A stretch of DNA of 64,000 bases from Wenxinia marina DSM 24838 (GTDB taxonomy: Bacteria; Pseudomonadota; Alphaproteobacteria; Rhodobacterales; Rhodobacteraceae), in contig NZ_KB902316.1 of assembly GCF_000379485.1 (NCBI RefSeq), positions 2,715 through 66,714 of the forward strand. Reading direction: 5' to 3'. The notes under the pieces were generated by a model. That model was not told the origin of the DNA. It did not search any database and saw only the letters and a list, made by a program, of their open reading frames with translations. Shown here piece after piece: positions 17,067 to 26,569 of this stretch (position 1 is the stretch's first letter; every line of letters begins with the position of its first letter). The translations under genes were made by a program, and so were the position numbers.

Positions 17067-18887
17067 GTGAATGTTTCAGGCCGGACGCGCGTCGCCACTC
17101 TCGCGCTTCCGGGCCTGCTTGCGCTGGCGGGCGGCGGAGCCGCGGCGCAGGAGGTGACGGTAACGCTGCCGCCGGGGGCCGACGACGATCTCGTCAGCGC
17201 GGTCGAGAACGCCGCCCTGACGATGGGCCTCGACGCCGACGACCCGGACGTCGTGGCGCAGGACTTCATCGCCGCCGCGCGCGCCGACTACCGGCGCATC
17301 CTGACCGCGATGTACGCCGAAGGACGGTACGGCCCCGTCGTCTCGATCCTCGTGGACGGCCGCGAGGCCTCGGCCATCCAGCCGCTCGAATCGCCGGACC
17401 GGATCGGCCGCATCGACATCCGCGTCGATCCCGGCCCCGAATTCGTCTTCGGCCGGGCCGAGGTCGCCCCGGTGGCCGAGGGCAGCGACATCCCCGAGGA
17501 GTTCCGCACCGGCGAGGTCGCCCGCGCCGGCGTGATCGTCGACGCCGCCGACGCCGCCGTCCTCGGCTGGCGCGAGGCGGGACGGCCGCTGGCCGAGGTC
17601 GCGGACGACGACATCACCGCGCTGCACCCGCAGCGCCGCGTCGACGCCGCCATCGCCATCGCCCCCGGGCCGCAGCTGAGCTTCGGCGCCGTCACCGTGA
17701 CCGGGAACGACGCGGTGCGGACCGAGCGCGTCCGCGCCATCGCCGGCCTGCCGGTGGGCGAGATCTACTCGCCGGACGCTATCGCCGCGGCGGAACGGCG
17801 CCTGCGCCGCCAGCCCGCCTTCAGCGCCGTCTCGCTGAACGAGGCGACGGCGCCGGGTCCGAACCAGACCCTGCCGGTCGAGATCCAGGTGGTCGAGGCG
17901 CTGCCCCGCCGCATCGGCTTCGGCGCCGAGATCGCGACCGAGGACGGCCTGACGCTCACCGCCTACTGGCTGCACCGCAACCTTCTCGGCGGGGCCGAGC
18001 AGTTCCGGATCGAGGGCGAGGTCACCGGCATCGGCGGCGCCACGGGCGGCATCGACTATCACCTCGGGACCGAGTTCATCCGCCCCGCGACGTTCCTGCC
18101 GGACATCGACCTGACCTTCCGCGCCGACCTCGACCGGATGGACGAGGAGGACTACCTCGCCGACAGCCTGACCAGCGAGCTGACGCTGAAATGGTACGCC
18201 AGCGACGACCTCGAGCTGGAGGGCGGCATCGGCACCTACATCGTCCGCGAGGAGCGCGACGGGGTGGAGCTGGACTACAACCTCGTCACGCTGCCGCTGC
18301 GCGCGACGTTCGACCGCCGGGACGACGACCTCGACGCGCGGTTCGGCTACTACCTCGACGGCGAGGTGACGCCCTTCTACGGGACGGACGACACCGGCGC
18401 CGGGGCGCGCCTCTACGCCGACGCGCGGGCCTATTACAGCTTTCTCGCCGAGGACCGGGTGACGCTCGCGGCGCGGGTGCAGGCCGGCTCGGTGGTCGGC
18501 GCCGGCCTGTTCGACGTGCCGTCGGAATACCTGTTCTATTCCGGCGGCGGCGGCACCGTGCGCGGCCAGCCCTACCAGTCCCTCGGCCTGACGACGAGCG
18601 TCGACGGCGTCGAGATCGGCACCGGCGGCGCCTCGTTCGTCGGCGCCCAGCTGGAAGCGCGGGTGCGCGTCACGCCGCGGATCGGCGCCGTCGCCTTCTA
18701 CGATATCGGCGCGATCAGCGCCGACACGTTTCCCGACACGGACGGCCCGTGGCACGCCGGCACCGGCATCGGCGCCCGCTACGTCACGCCCATCGGGCCG
18801 ATCCGCGTCGACGTCGGCACGCCGGCCTCGGGCGACGACGCGTTCGAGGAACTCCAGCTCTACATCGGGATCGGGCAAGCGTTTTGA
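17067..18887 (+). CDS. tamA: TamA-like outer-membrane protein (Omp85 family)
   Basis: 606 aa with a signal peptide (ALPGLLALAGGGAAAQ). Three POTRA-like units follow (to about residue 275; DRIGRIDIRVDPGPEF and LSFGAVTVTGNDAV mark their strands). A C-terminal 16-strand-type barrel (GFGAEIATEDG onwards) follows, with the Omp85 motif VRGQPY near residue 500 and a terminal aromatic residue (IGIGQAF). TamA works with inner-membrane-anchored TamB to move proteins or phospholipids to the outer membrane. The start is GTG at 17067, since no in-frame ATG is nearby. It overlaps tamB by 4 bp or abuts it, depending on the tamB start. Confidence 0.9.
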   Translation: MNVSGRTRVATLALPGLLALAGGGAAAQEVTVTLPPGADDDLVSAVENAALTMGLDADDPDVVAQDFIAAARADYRRILTAMYAEGRYGPVVSILVDGREASAIQPLESPDRIGRIDIRVDPGPEFVFGRAEVAPVAEGSDIPEEFRTGEVARAGVIVDAADAAVLGWREAGRPLAEVADDDITALHPQRRVDAAIAIAPGPQLSFGAVTVTGNDAVRTERVRAIAGLPVGEIYSPDAIAAAERRLRRQPAFSAVSLNEATAPGPNQTLPVEIQVVEALPRRIGFGAEIATEDGLTLTAYWLHRNLLGGAEQFRIEGEVTGIGGATGGIDYHLGTEFIRPATFLPDIDLTFRADLDRMDEEDYLADSLTSELTLKWYASDDLELEGGIGTYIVREERDGVELDYNLVTLPLRATFDRRDDDLDARFGYYLDGEVTPFYGTDDTGAGARLYADARAYYSFLAEDRVTLAARVQAGSVVGAGLFDVPSEYLFYSGGGGTVRGQPYQSLGLTTSVDGVEIGTGGASFVGAQLEARVRVTPRIGAVAFYDIGAISADTFPDTDGPWHAGTGIGARYVTPIGPIRVDVGTPASGDDAFEELQLYIGIGQAF

Positions 18888-21800
18888 GTGTGTTCCTTCG
18901 GGTTTTCCGTCTCTTCTGGCTGGTCTGTCTGCCGGTCGCCGCCCTCGCCCAGGACGACGCGCAGGAAGAGCGCGACGTCGGCTTCCTCGCCGGGCTGATC
19001 GAGGACAACCTGTCCGGCGTCTCGCGGCAGGTGCAGATCAACGGCTTCGAGGGCGCGCTGTCGTCCGAGGCGACGGTGGAGGAGCTGCTGATCCTCGACC
19101 GCGAGGGGGTGTGGCTGCGCGCCACCGGCCTCACGCTGGACTGGAACCGCTCGGCCCTGCTGCGCGGGGCGATCGACGTCGAGGAGCTGTCGGCCGAGAC
19201 GCTGGAGGTGCTGCGCGCGCCGATCGCCGACGCCACCGTGCCGTCGGCCGAAGCGACGCCGTTCTCGCTGCCCGAACTGCCGGTCTCGATCCAGGTCGAC
19301 GACTTCCGCATCGACGAGATCACGCTGGGCGAGCCGATCCTCGGCGAGGAGATCGTGATCAACCTCACCGGGCAGGCGTCGCTGGAAGGCGGCGAAGGCA
19401 GCGCGGCGGTGGTCGCCCAGCGCCTCGACCGCGACGGTCGGTTCGAGATCTCGGGCGCCTATTCCAACGAGAGCCGCATTCTCGATCTGACGCTCGACCT
19501 GACCGAGCCCGAGGGCGGCCTCGTCGCCAGCGCCCTTGGCCTGCCGGGCGAGCCGGCGCTGGCGCTGCAGCTGGACGGGACCGGGCCGATCGACGATTAC
19601 GAGGCCCAGATCAGCCTCGCCACGAACGGCGAACCGCGCGTGTCGGGCACCTTCGAGATCGCCCGCGCCGGCGGCGAGGCCGAGGGACCGGAAGGTGCCC
19701 CGCCCGCGACCGAGGTGGCGCTGAACCTGGAGGGCGATCTCGCCCCGCTCCTGCCGGAAACCTACCGCCCCTTCGTCGGCGACCAGGCGCTGCTGCGCCT
19801 GCGCGCCTCGCGCCAGGCCGGCGGCGAGACGCGGGTGCCGGAACTGGTGCTGCGCACCGACGCGCTGTCGATCGAGGGCGAGGCGGTGATCGGGCCCGAC
19901 AACTGGCCGGTGCGCCTGATGCTGGACGGCAGCCTCGGCGGCGGCGAGGGCGGCGTCGTGGTGCCCGGCGGCACCGACGTCGGCTCGGCCACGCTCCAGC
20001 TCAGCTACGACGCGGCCGAGAGCGAGGATTTCACCTTCGTCGTCGAGGCGAACGACGTCGATCGCGACGGCCTCGCGCTCGACCTGCTGCAACTGTCCGC
20101 GATCGGCGCGATCAGCCCGCCGCAGGGCGACACGCCCGGCGCGCTCGACGTCGAACTCGACTTCTCCGCCGAGGGGCTGGAGCTGGCCGATCCCGGCCTC
20201 GCGCAGGCCCTCGGCTCGCAGATCGCGGGCCATGTCGAGATTGCCCGCGACGGCGGCCCGGTCCAGCTGAACGAGCTGAGCCTGACCGGCCCCGGCCTCG
20301 AACTGTCGGGCGAGGGCGAGGTGCAGGGCGCGGACGAGCGGTTCCTGACGCGCCTCGACCTGGACCTGGTGTCGGACGACCTGACCCGCTTCGCCGACCT
20401 CGCCGGGACGGACCTCTCCGGTGCCGCCTCGCTGATGGTCGGCCTCTCCGCCCGCCCCCTCGACGGCGCGTTCGAGATCGCGCTGGCGGGCGAGACGCGC
20501 GAGCTGGCGCTGGGCATCGAGAACGTGGACCCCCTCCTCGCCGGGACCGGCACGATCGACCTCGCCGCCGACCGGGACGAGACCGGCACGCGCCTGACCC
20601 GCCTGAACATCGAGACGCCGGCCCTGTCGCTTACCGCCGACGCCGACCTCACCAGCGCCGCGTCCGACGCCCGCTTCGACTTCCAGATCCCCGACCTGTC
20701 GGTCGCCGTCCCCGGCCTCACCGGCGGCGCGAACCTCTCGGGCGAGGCGAGCCGCGGCGCGGACGGCGCCGGCCGCCTCGTCGTGGAAGGTTCGGTCCCG
20801 AACGGCAACGTCGACATCACCGCGACGCAGGAGGCGACCGACCTCGGCGGGCGCATCACCTACGAGGGTACGATCGCCGTCTCGGACCTGGACCCCTACG
20901 CCGAACTCGCCGGCCGCGATCTCGGCGGTGCGCTGCAGGCGGCATTCGACGGCTCGGCCGCGCCCGACTTCGGCACGTTCCAGGTGGCGCTGTCGGCGCT
21001 GGCGAACGACCTGTCGGTCGGCCTGCCGGACATCGACCCGCTGCTCGCCGGGGGCGTTCGCTTTCAGGGCCGCGTCCTGCGCCTCGGCCCCGAGAACTTC
21101 CGCGTCGAAGGCCTCGACCTGTCGTCGCCGTTCCTGTTCGCCCGCGGCAGCGGCTCCTACGATTTTGGCACCGTTCAGACGGATGGTCTGTCGGTCACCG
21201 TCACCGACCTCGCACCCCTGTCCGGCCTCGCCGGCCGGGACCTGGCCGGAGAGCTGGACGCCGACGCCTCCGGCCAGTTGCAGACCGACCTGTCCACGTT
21301 CGACCTGACGGTCGACGCCCGCGCGGACGACATCTCGACCGGGATATCGCAGATCGACCCGCTGCTGGACGGCACAGTGACCCTGCAGGGCCGCGCGGTG
21401 CGGACCGGGCCGCAGGAAGGCTCGCTGCAGGACTTCGTTCTGAACTCGCCGCTCGTCGACGCCACGGGCGCCGTCACCGTCGAGGGCGGCGTGATCGAGA
21501 CGCCGGGCCTGTCGGTCGAGATCAGCGACCTCGCCCCCTTCTCCGCCCTCGCCGGCCGCACGCTCGGCGGGTCGGTGACGGCGCAGGCGGACGGCACGGC
21601 GGCGCTCGACCTGTCGGTCCTCGACCTGACGCTCGACGCCGCGGCCGAGGATCTGCGCGTCGGCATTCCGGGGATCGACCCGATCCTGCGCGGCCGGATC
21701 GAGTTCGACGCCGCCGCCGAACGCACCGGCCCCGACAGCTACGCCGTGCGCCAGCTGTCGCTGACCTCGCCCCTGATCGACGCCGGCGGTTCGGTGGTGG

Positions 21801-24800
21801 TCGAGGACGGCATCGCGACGACCGACGGGCTGACCCTGTCGGTCACCGACCTCGGCCCGTTCTCCGTCCTCGCCGGCACCCCGCTGGCCGGCACCGTGGA
21901 GGCGCAGCTCTCCGGCTCCGCCGCCATCGACGCCGCGACGTTCGACCTGTCCCTCGAAGCCAGCGCCCGCGACTTCGCCGCCGGCGTGCCGGAGTATGGC
22001 GAGCTGCTGTCCGGCGACATCAACCTGTCGGCCGAGGCGGAGCGCACCGGCCCCCTCGACTTCGCGCTGACCGGGCTGTCGCTGACCTCGCCCCTCGTGA
22101 ACGCCTCCGGCGAAATCGCCGTCGAGGACGGCATCGCCCGCACGGACGGCCTGTCGCTGCAGGTGGACGACCTCGCGCCCTTCTCCGGCATCGCCGGCCG
22201 GCCGCTGACCGGCAGCGTGACGGCCGAGGCGTCCGGCCTCGCGGCGATCGACGCCTCGTCCTTCGACCTGACGCTGGACACCCGGACGAACGGCCTCTCG
22301 CTCGGCCTGCCGCAGGTGGACCCGCTGCTGCGCGGCGAGGTGACGCTGTCGGGTACGGCCGAGCGCACCGGCCCGATGGACTTCGCCGTATCGGACCTGT
22401 CGCTCCGCGCCCCGGCGATCAGCGCCAGCGGCGACGCGACGCTGACGGACGGCGTCGTCTCGACCCCTGGCTTCGACCTCGTCGTGCCCGACCTCGGACC
22501 GTTCTCCGGCCTCGCCGGGCGGACGCTGGGCGGGACCGTGGGGTTGCAGGCATCCGGCGACCTCGCCACCGATCTGTCGAGCTTCGACCTGACCCTGCAG
22601 GGGCGGACAAGCGACCTGCGCGTCGGCATCGACACCATCGACGGCCTTCTCGCCGGCGACGGACGGATCAACGGGCGCATCGCGCGCACCGGCCCGCTCG
22701 ACTTCACCGCCGAGGATGTCGCTATCTCCACACCCGCCCTCGGCCTGACGCTCGACGGCAGCCTTCAGGAGGGACTCGGCGACGGAATGTTCGACCTGCG
22801 CCTGACCAATACCGCGCTGATCGCGCCGGGCCTGTCGGGCGGCGCCCGCCTCGCGGGCACGATCGGGCGCGTGGGCGAAGGCCAGCTGTCGGTGGACGTC
22901 GAGGGCACGGGCCCCGGCGGCCTCGACCTCGCCGTCGACGCCCTCCTCGATCCGCTGGACCCGGAAAATCCGGCGCTCTGGCAGGCCGAGGGCAGCGTCC
23001 GCCTCGCCGCCAGCAACCTCGGCGCCTATCAGGGCCTGATCGGCCGACCCCTCGGCGGCGCCGTCGACGCGCGGCTGGAGGGGCGGCTTCGCACGGACCT
23101 GTCCACCTTCGACCTGATGGTGGACGCGCAGGCCTCCGGCCTCGATGTCGGCGTGCCCGCAGTGGCGCAGGTTCTCGCCGGGACCGGGACGCTGTCGGGC
23201 CGGGCGATCCGCGACGGCGACGCGATCCAGGTGCAGAACCTCGTCGTCGACTTCCCCAACCTCGACGTCAGCGCCGACCTGACGGCGAGACCCGGCGGCA
23301 CCGGACAGGCCACGTTCGACGCCCGCCTCGCCGACCTCGGCCTCTTCGTGCCCGACTTCCCCGGGCCCCTCACGGCGCAGGGCAGCGCGTCCCTCGATCC
23401 GTCGGGCCAGTGGAACGTGAACGCCACCGTCACCGGCCCGAGCGACGTGCAGGCGCAGATCGGCGGCGCGGTCCTGCCCGGCGGCAACCTCGCCCTGAAC
23501 GTGACCGGCACCGCGCCTCTCGGCATCGCGAACCAGTTCATCGAACCGCAGCGCCTGGAAGGGCTCGCCTCGTTCGACCTGTCGATCGACGGACCGCCCG
23601 CGCTGTCTTCGGTCACCGGCACGATCAGCGCGTCCAACGGACGGCTGGCGCTGCCCGCCCTCGGCCCCGCCGGCGGGCAGGCGATCGAGAACATCTCGGC
23701 CACCGTGACGCTGAATGGACAGGCGGCCCAGATCCAGGTCAACGCCGCGCTGCCGTCCGGCGGCACGATCAGCGTCAGCGGGCCGGTCGGCCTGTCGGCG
23801 CCCTACTCGGGCGACCTGACCATCGCGCTGAACGGTGCCGTCATCCGCGATCCCTCGCTCTTCGAGGCGACGGTGAACGGCCGGCTGTCGGTGACGGGCC
23901 CGCTCACCGGCGGCGCGCTGATCGCCGGCCGCCTCGTCATCGACCGGGCCGAGGTGCGGGTGCCGCTCGGCCTCGGCTCGCTCGGCGACCTGCCGGAGGT
24001 GCAGCACGTGGGCGCGCCCGCCGACGTGCAGCGGACCCTCGCCCGCGCCGACCTGACGCTGAACGGCACCCCCGTGGGCCAGGATGGCGACGGTGGGGGC
24101 GGCGGCGGCCCCGGCTATCGCCTCGACGTCACCATCGACGCGCCGGGGCAGATCTTCGTCCGCGGCCGCGGCCTCGACGCCGAGCTGGGCGGCAGCCTGA
24201 CCCTGCAGGGCACGACCAACGACATCATCCCCGCCGGCCAGTTCGACCTGATCCGCGGCCGGCTCGACATCCTGCAGCAGCGGTTCGAGCTGGACGAGGG
24301 CTCCATCACGCTTCTCGGCGACTTCTCCCCGGCCCTGCGCCTCGTGGCGCAGACCGAGGCACCGGACGGGACCGAGGTCCGCATCATCCTCGAGGGCGAG
24401 GTGTCGGACCTGCAGGTGACGTTCGAATCCAGCCCGCAATTCCCGCAGGACGAGGTGCTGGCGCGGCTCCTGTTCGGGCGCGACGTCAGCTCGCTGTCGC
24501 CCTTGCAGGCCGTGCAGCTGGCGGCCGCCGTCTCGACGCTGGTCAGCGGCAACGAGGGGGTGCTGGACCGCTTCCGCTCGGGCCTCGGCCTCGACGATCT
24601 GGACGTCACGACGGACGAGAGCGGCGGCCTCGCCGTGCGCGCCGGCCGCTACCTCAGCGAGAACGTCTATACCGACGTCACCGTGGGCGAGGGCGGGACC
24701 GAGCTGTCGATCAACCTCGATCTGACCGAGGATCTGACCGTCCGCGGCGCGGTGTCGAGCGAAGGCGAAAGCTCCCTCGGCATCTTCTTCGAGCGGGACT

Positions 24801-24805
24801 ACTGA
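18884..24805 (+). CDS. tamB: TamB-like translocation/assembly module protein
   Basis: About 1,971-1,973 aa (TTG at 18884 overlapping the tamA stop, or GTG at 18890). An N-terminal signal anchor (FRLFWLVCLPVAALA) is followed by a very long beta-rich region and the C-terminal DUF490/TamB domain (about residues 1500-1973, with GPGYRLDVTIDAPGQIFVRG, FDLIRGRLDILQQRF, and the ending GIFFERDY). TamB spans the periplasm as a hydrophobic groove and partners TamA. Residues about 671-1312 are six consecutive modules of exactly 107 residues each. The protein is longer than the roughly 1,260-aa enteric TamB, mainly through these modules. Confidence 0.92.
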   Translation: MSVFLRVFRLFWLVCLPVAALAQDDAQEERDVGFLAGLIEDNLSGVSRQVQINGFEGALSSEATVEELLILDREGVWLRATGLTLDWNRSALLRGAIDVEELSAETLEVLRAPIADATVPSAEATPFSLPELPVSIQVDDFRIDEITLGEPILGEEIVINLTGQASLEGGEGSAAVVAQRLDRDGRFEISGAYSNESRILDLTLDLTEPEGGLVASALGLPGEPALALQLDGTGPIDDYEAQISLATNGEPRVSGTFEIARAGGEAEGPEGAPPATEVALNLEGDLAPLLPETYRPFVGDQALLRLRASRQAGGETRVPELVLRTDALSIEGEAVIGPDNWPVRLMLDGSLGGGEGGVVVPGGTDVGSATLQLSYDAAESEDFTFVVEANDVDRDGLALDLLQLSAIGAISPPQGDTPGALDVELDFSAEGLELADPGLAQALGSQIAGHVEIARDGGPVQLNELSLTGPGLELSGEGEVQGADERFLTRLDLDLVSDDLTRFADLAGTDLSGAASLMVGLSARPLDGAFEIALAGETRELALGIENVDPLLAGTGTIDLAADRDETGTRLTRLNIETPALSLTADADLTSAASDARFDFQIPDLSVAVPGLTGGANLSGEASRGADGAGRLVVEGSVPNGNVDITATQEATDLGGRITYEGTIAVSDLDPYAELAGRDLGGALQAAFDGSAAPDFGTFQVALSALANDLSVGLPDIDPLLAGGVRFQGRVLRLGPENFRVEGLDLSSPFLFARGSGSYDFGTVQTDGLSVTVTDLAPLSGLAGRDLAGELDADASGQLQTDLSTFDLTVDARADDISTGISQIDPLLDGTVTLQGRAVRTGPQEGSLQDFVLNSPLVDATGAVTVEGGVIETPGLSVEISDLAPFSALAGRTLGGSVTAQADGTAALDLSVLDLTLDAAAEDLRVGIPGIDPILRGRIEFDAAAERTGPDSYAVRQLSLTSPLIDAGGSVVVEDGIATTDGLTLSVTDLGPFSVLAGTPLAGTVEAQLSGSAAIDAATFDLSLEASARDFAAGVPEYGELLSGDINLSAEAERTGPLDFALTGLSLTSPLVNASGEIAVEDGIARTDGLSLQVDDLAPFSGIAGRPLTGSVTAEASGLAAIDASSFDLTLDTRTNGLSLGLPQVDPLLRGEVTLSGTAERTGPMDFAVSDLSLRAPAISASGDATLTDGVVSTPGFDLVVPDLGPFSGLAGRTLGGTVGLQASGDLATDLSSFDLTLQGRTSDLRVGIDTIDGLLAGDGRINGRIARTGPLDFTAEDVAISTPALGLTLDGSLQEGLGDGMFDLRLTNTALIAPGLSGGARLAGTIGRVGEGQLSVDVEGTGPGGLDLAVDALLDPLDPENPALWQAEGSVRLAASNLGAYQGLIGRPLGGAVDARLEGRLRTDLSTFDLMVDAQASGLDVGVPAVAQVLAGTGTLSGRAIRDGDAIQVQNLVVDFPNLDVSADLTARPGGTGQATFDARLADLGLFVPDFPGPLTAQGSASLDPSGQWNVNATVTGPSDVQAQIGGAVLPGGNLALNVTGTAPLGIANQFIEPQRLEGLASFDLSIDGPPALSSVTGTISASNGRLALPALGPAGGQAIENISATVTLNGQAAQIQVNAALPSGGTISVSGPVGLSAPYSGDLTIALNGAVIRDPSLFEATVNGRLSVTGPLTGGALIAGRLVIDRAEVRVPLGLGSLGDLPEVQHVGAPADVQRTLARADLTLNGTPVGQDGDGGGGGGPGYRLDVTIDAPGQIFVRGRGLDAELGGSLTLQGTTNDIIPAGQFDLIRGRLDILQQRFELDEGSITLLGDFSPALRLVAQTEAPDGTEVRIILEGEVSDLQVTFESSPQFPQDEVLARLLFGRDVSSLSPLQAVQLAAAVSTLVSGNEGVLDRFRSGLGLDDLDVTTDESGGLAVRAGRYLSENVYTDVTVGEGGTELSINLDLTEDLTVRGAVSSEGESSLGIFFERDY
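20894..22819 (+). repeat. six coding repeats of exactly 321 bp in tamB
   Basis: Repeat boundaries at 20894, 21215, 21536, 21857, 22178 and 22499, with no length change. Each encodes a 107-residue unit with the pattern P-[FL]-S-x-LAG-R-x-L-x-G...FDL-x-[LV]...GIxxIDPLLxG...RTGP...LSLxSPL...DGxxxTDGLSL. Less regular relatives flank them on both sides (from about 20386 and after 22900). Confidence 0.9.
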
Positions 24806-24915
24806 TCCCGCCGGCGGCCGGAGTGATCCGGCCGCGCCCGCGCCCCGCAGGGCGCATTGCATCCGCCCCCGCCTGCCCCCATTGTCGCCGCGACCGCAAG
24901 GAGGAGACCCCTGCC

Positions 24916-25368
24916 ATGGAACTCGAAGGCAGCCGCACCATCGCCGCCGACCGCCAGACCGTCTGGGCGAAACTGAACGATCCCGAGACCCTGAAGGCCT
25001 GCATCTCCGGCTGCCAGGAGCTGACGGGCTCGCCCGAGGAGGGGTTCGAGGCGACCGTGGTGCAGAAGGTCGGCCCGGTGAAGGCGACCTTCAAGGGCCA
25101 GGTCCGGCTGGAGAACCTGAACCCGCCCGAGAGCTACACCCTCGTCGGCGAGGGCAAGGGCGGCGTCGCGGGCTTCGCCAAGGGGTCCGCCGACGTGAAA
25201 CTGACCGAGGTGCCCGAGGGCACGCAGCTCGACTACAAGGTCGACGCGCAGGTCGGCGGCAAGCTGGCGCAGCTCGGCAACCGGATCGTCGGCGGCTTCG
25301 CCCGCAAGATGGCCGACCAGTTCTTCGAGAGCTTCAAGGACCAGGTCGAGGGCGCCCCGGCGGCCTGA
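24916..25368 (+). CDS. coxG: CoxG/SRPBCC-fold protein
   Basis: 150-aa START/SRPBCC-domain protein of the CO dehydrogenase subunit G (CoxG) family: opening MELEGSRTIAADRQTVWAKL, then ACISGCQEL, and the closing helix VGGFARKMADQFFESFKDQV. CoxG proteins bind hydrophobic ligands, and in CO-oxidising bacteria CoxG is thought to tether the enzyme to the membrane. Here it is 19 kb from the cox cluster and followed directly by acyl-CoA dehydrogenase and CoA-transferase genes, so its job may concern their substrate instead. Strong AAGGAGGAG site upstream. Confidence 0.85.
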   Translation: MELEGSRTIAADRQTVWAKLNDPETLKACISGCQELTGSPEEGFEATVVQKVGPVKATFKGQVRLENLNPPESYTLVGEGKGGVAGFAKGSADVKLTEVPEGTQLDYKVDAQVGGKLAQLGNRIVGGFARKMADQFFESFKDQVEGAPAA

Positions 25369-25405
25369 CGCCCCGTCCCGACCCCGCGTCCCGAGGAGGA
25401 GCGCC

Positions 25406-26569
25406 ATGATCCCGCAGACGCCCGACCAGTACCAGGACATCCGCGACGCCGTCCGCGCCCTCTGCGCCGACTTCCCGGACGAGTACCACCGCAAGGTCGA
25501 CGCCGACGGCGCCTACCCGACCGAGTTCGTGGACGCGCTGACGACGCAAGGCTGGATGGCCGCGCTGATCCCCGAGGAACACGGCGGCTCCGGCCTCGGC
25601 CTCGGCGCCGCGTCGGTCATCATGGAGGAGATCAACCGCTCCGGCGGCAATTCCGGCGCCTGCCACGGGCAGATGTACGTCATCAATACGCTGATAAAAT
25701 ACGGCTCCGACGCCCAGAAAGACGCGTATCTGCAGCGCATCGCCTCCGGCGAGTTGCGGTTGCAGTCGATGGCGGTCACCGAGCCGACGACGGGGACGGA
25801 CACGACGCAGCTGAAGACGACGGCGGTCCGCAAGGGCGACCGCTGGGTGGTGAACGGCCAGAAGGTGTGGATCAGCCGGGTCCAGCATTCGGACCTGATG
25901 ATCCTTCTCGCCCGCACCACCCCTCTGGCGGAGGTCGACAAGCCGTCGAACGGCATGTCGATATTCCTCGTCGACCTCAAGGCGGCCATCGGCAACGGCC
26001 TGACCGTGAAGCCGATCAAGAACATGGTGAACCACGAAACGAACGAGCTGTTCTTCGACGATCTGGAGTTGCCGGCGGACGCGCTGATCGGCACCGAGGG
26101 CCAGGGTTTCAAGCACCTCCTGTCCGGCCTTAACGCCGAGCGGGTGCTGATCGCGGCCGAGTGCATCGGCGACGCCTACTGGTTCCTCGACCGGGTCACC
26201 GGCTACGCCAGCGAGCGCACCGTCTTCGGCCGTCCCATCGGCCAGAACCAGGGCGTGCAGTTCCCCATCGCCGAGAGCTACATCGAGACCGAGGCGGCGA
26301 ACCTGATGCGCTTCCGCGCCTGCGACCTCTACGACACCGACCAGCCCTGCGGAGCCGAGGCGAACATGGCGAAATACCTCGCCGCCAAGGCGTCGTGGGA
26401 GGCGGCGAACGCCTGCATCCAGTTCCACGGCGGCTTCGGCTTCGCCCACGAATACGACGTGGAGCGCAAGTTCCGCGAGACGCGCCTGTACCAGGTCGCG
26501 CCGATCTCGACCAACATGATCCTCAGCTACATCGGCCAGCACGTCCTCGGCCTGCCGCGGTCGTTCTGA
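25406..26569 (+). CDS. acyl-CoA dehydrogenase
   Basis: 387-aa FAD-dependent acyl-CoA dehydrogenase. Visible family motifs are MAVTEPTTGTDTTQLKTTA (FAD/substrate loop), WVVNGQKVWISRVQHSD, ERVLIAAECIGDAYWFLDR and QFHGGFGFAHEYDVERKFRETR near the C-terminus. The exact substrate cannot be read. It follows coxG by 37 bp with a GAGGAGG site and shares TGATG with the CoA-transferase gene, so the two enzymes are made together and probably act on the same CoA ester. Confidence 0.9.
   Translation: MIPQTPDQYQDIRDAVRALCADFPDEYHRKVDADGAYPTEFVDALTTQGWMAALIPEEHGGSGLGLGAASVIMEEINRSGGNSGACHGQMYVINTLIKYGSDAQKDAYLQRIASGELRLQSMAVTEPTTGTDTTQLKTTAVRKGDRWVVNGQKVWISRVQHSDLMILLARTTPLAEVDKPSNGMSIFLVDLKAAIGNGLTVKPIKNMVNHETNELFFDDLELPADALIGTEGQGFKHLLSGLNAERVLIAAECIGDAYWFLDRVTGYASERTVFGRPIGQNQGVQFPIAESYIETEAANLMRFRACDLYDTDQPCGAEANMAKYLAAKASWEAANACIQFHGGFGFAHEYDVERKFRETRLYQVAPISTNMILSYIGQHVLGLPRSF

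Noticed and set aside
20386-22900. Possible CRISPR array or satellite
   Set aside because: The regular 321-bp spacing belongs to protein-coding modules of TamB; units diverge by substitution and there are no short identical repeats.
18860-24862. 2,000-residue open frame antisense to tamB
   Set aside because: It is a low-complexity composition shadow (Arg/Ala/Gly/Val/Asp rich) of the real tamB in the opposite strand; no domain or SD fits, while TamB reads as a known family.
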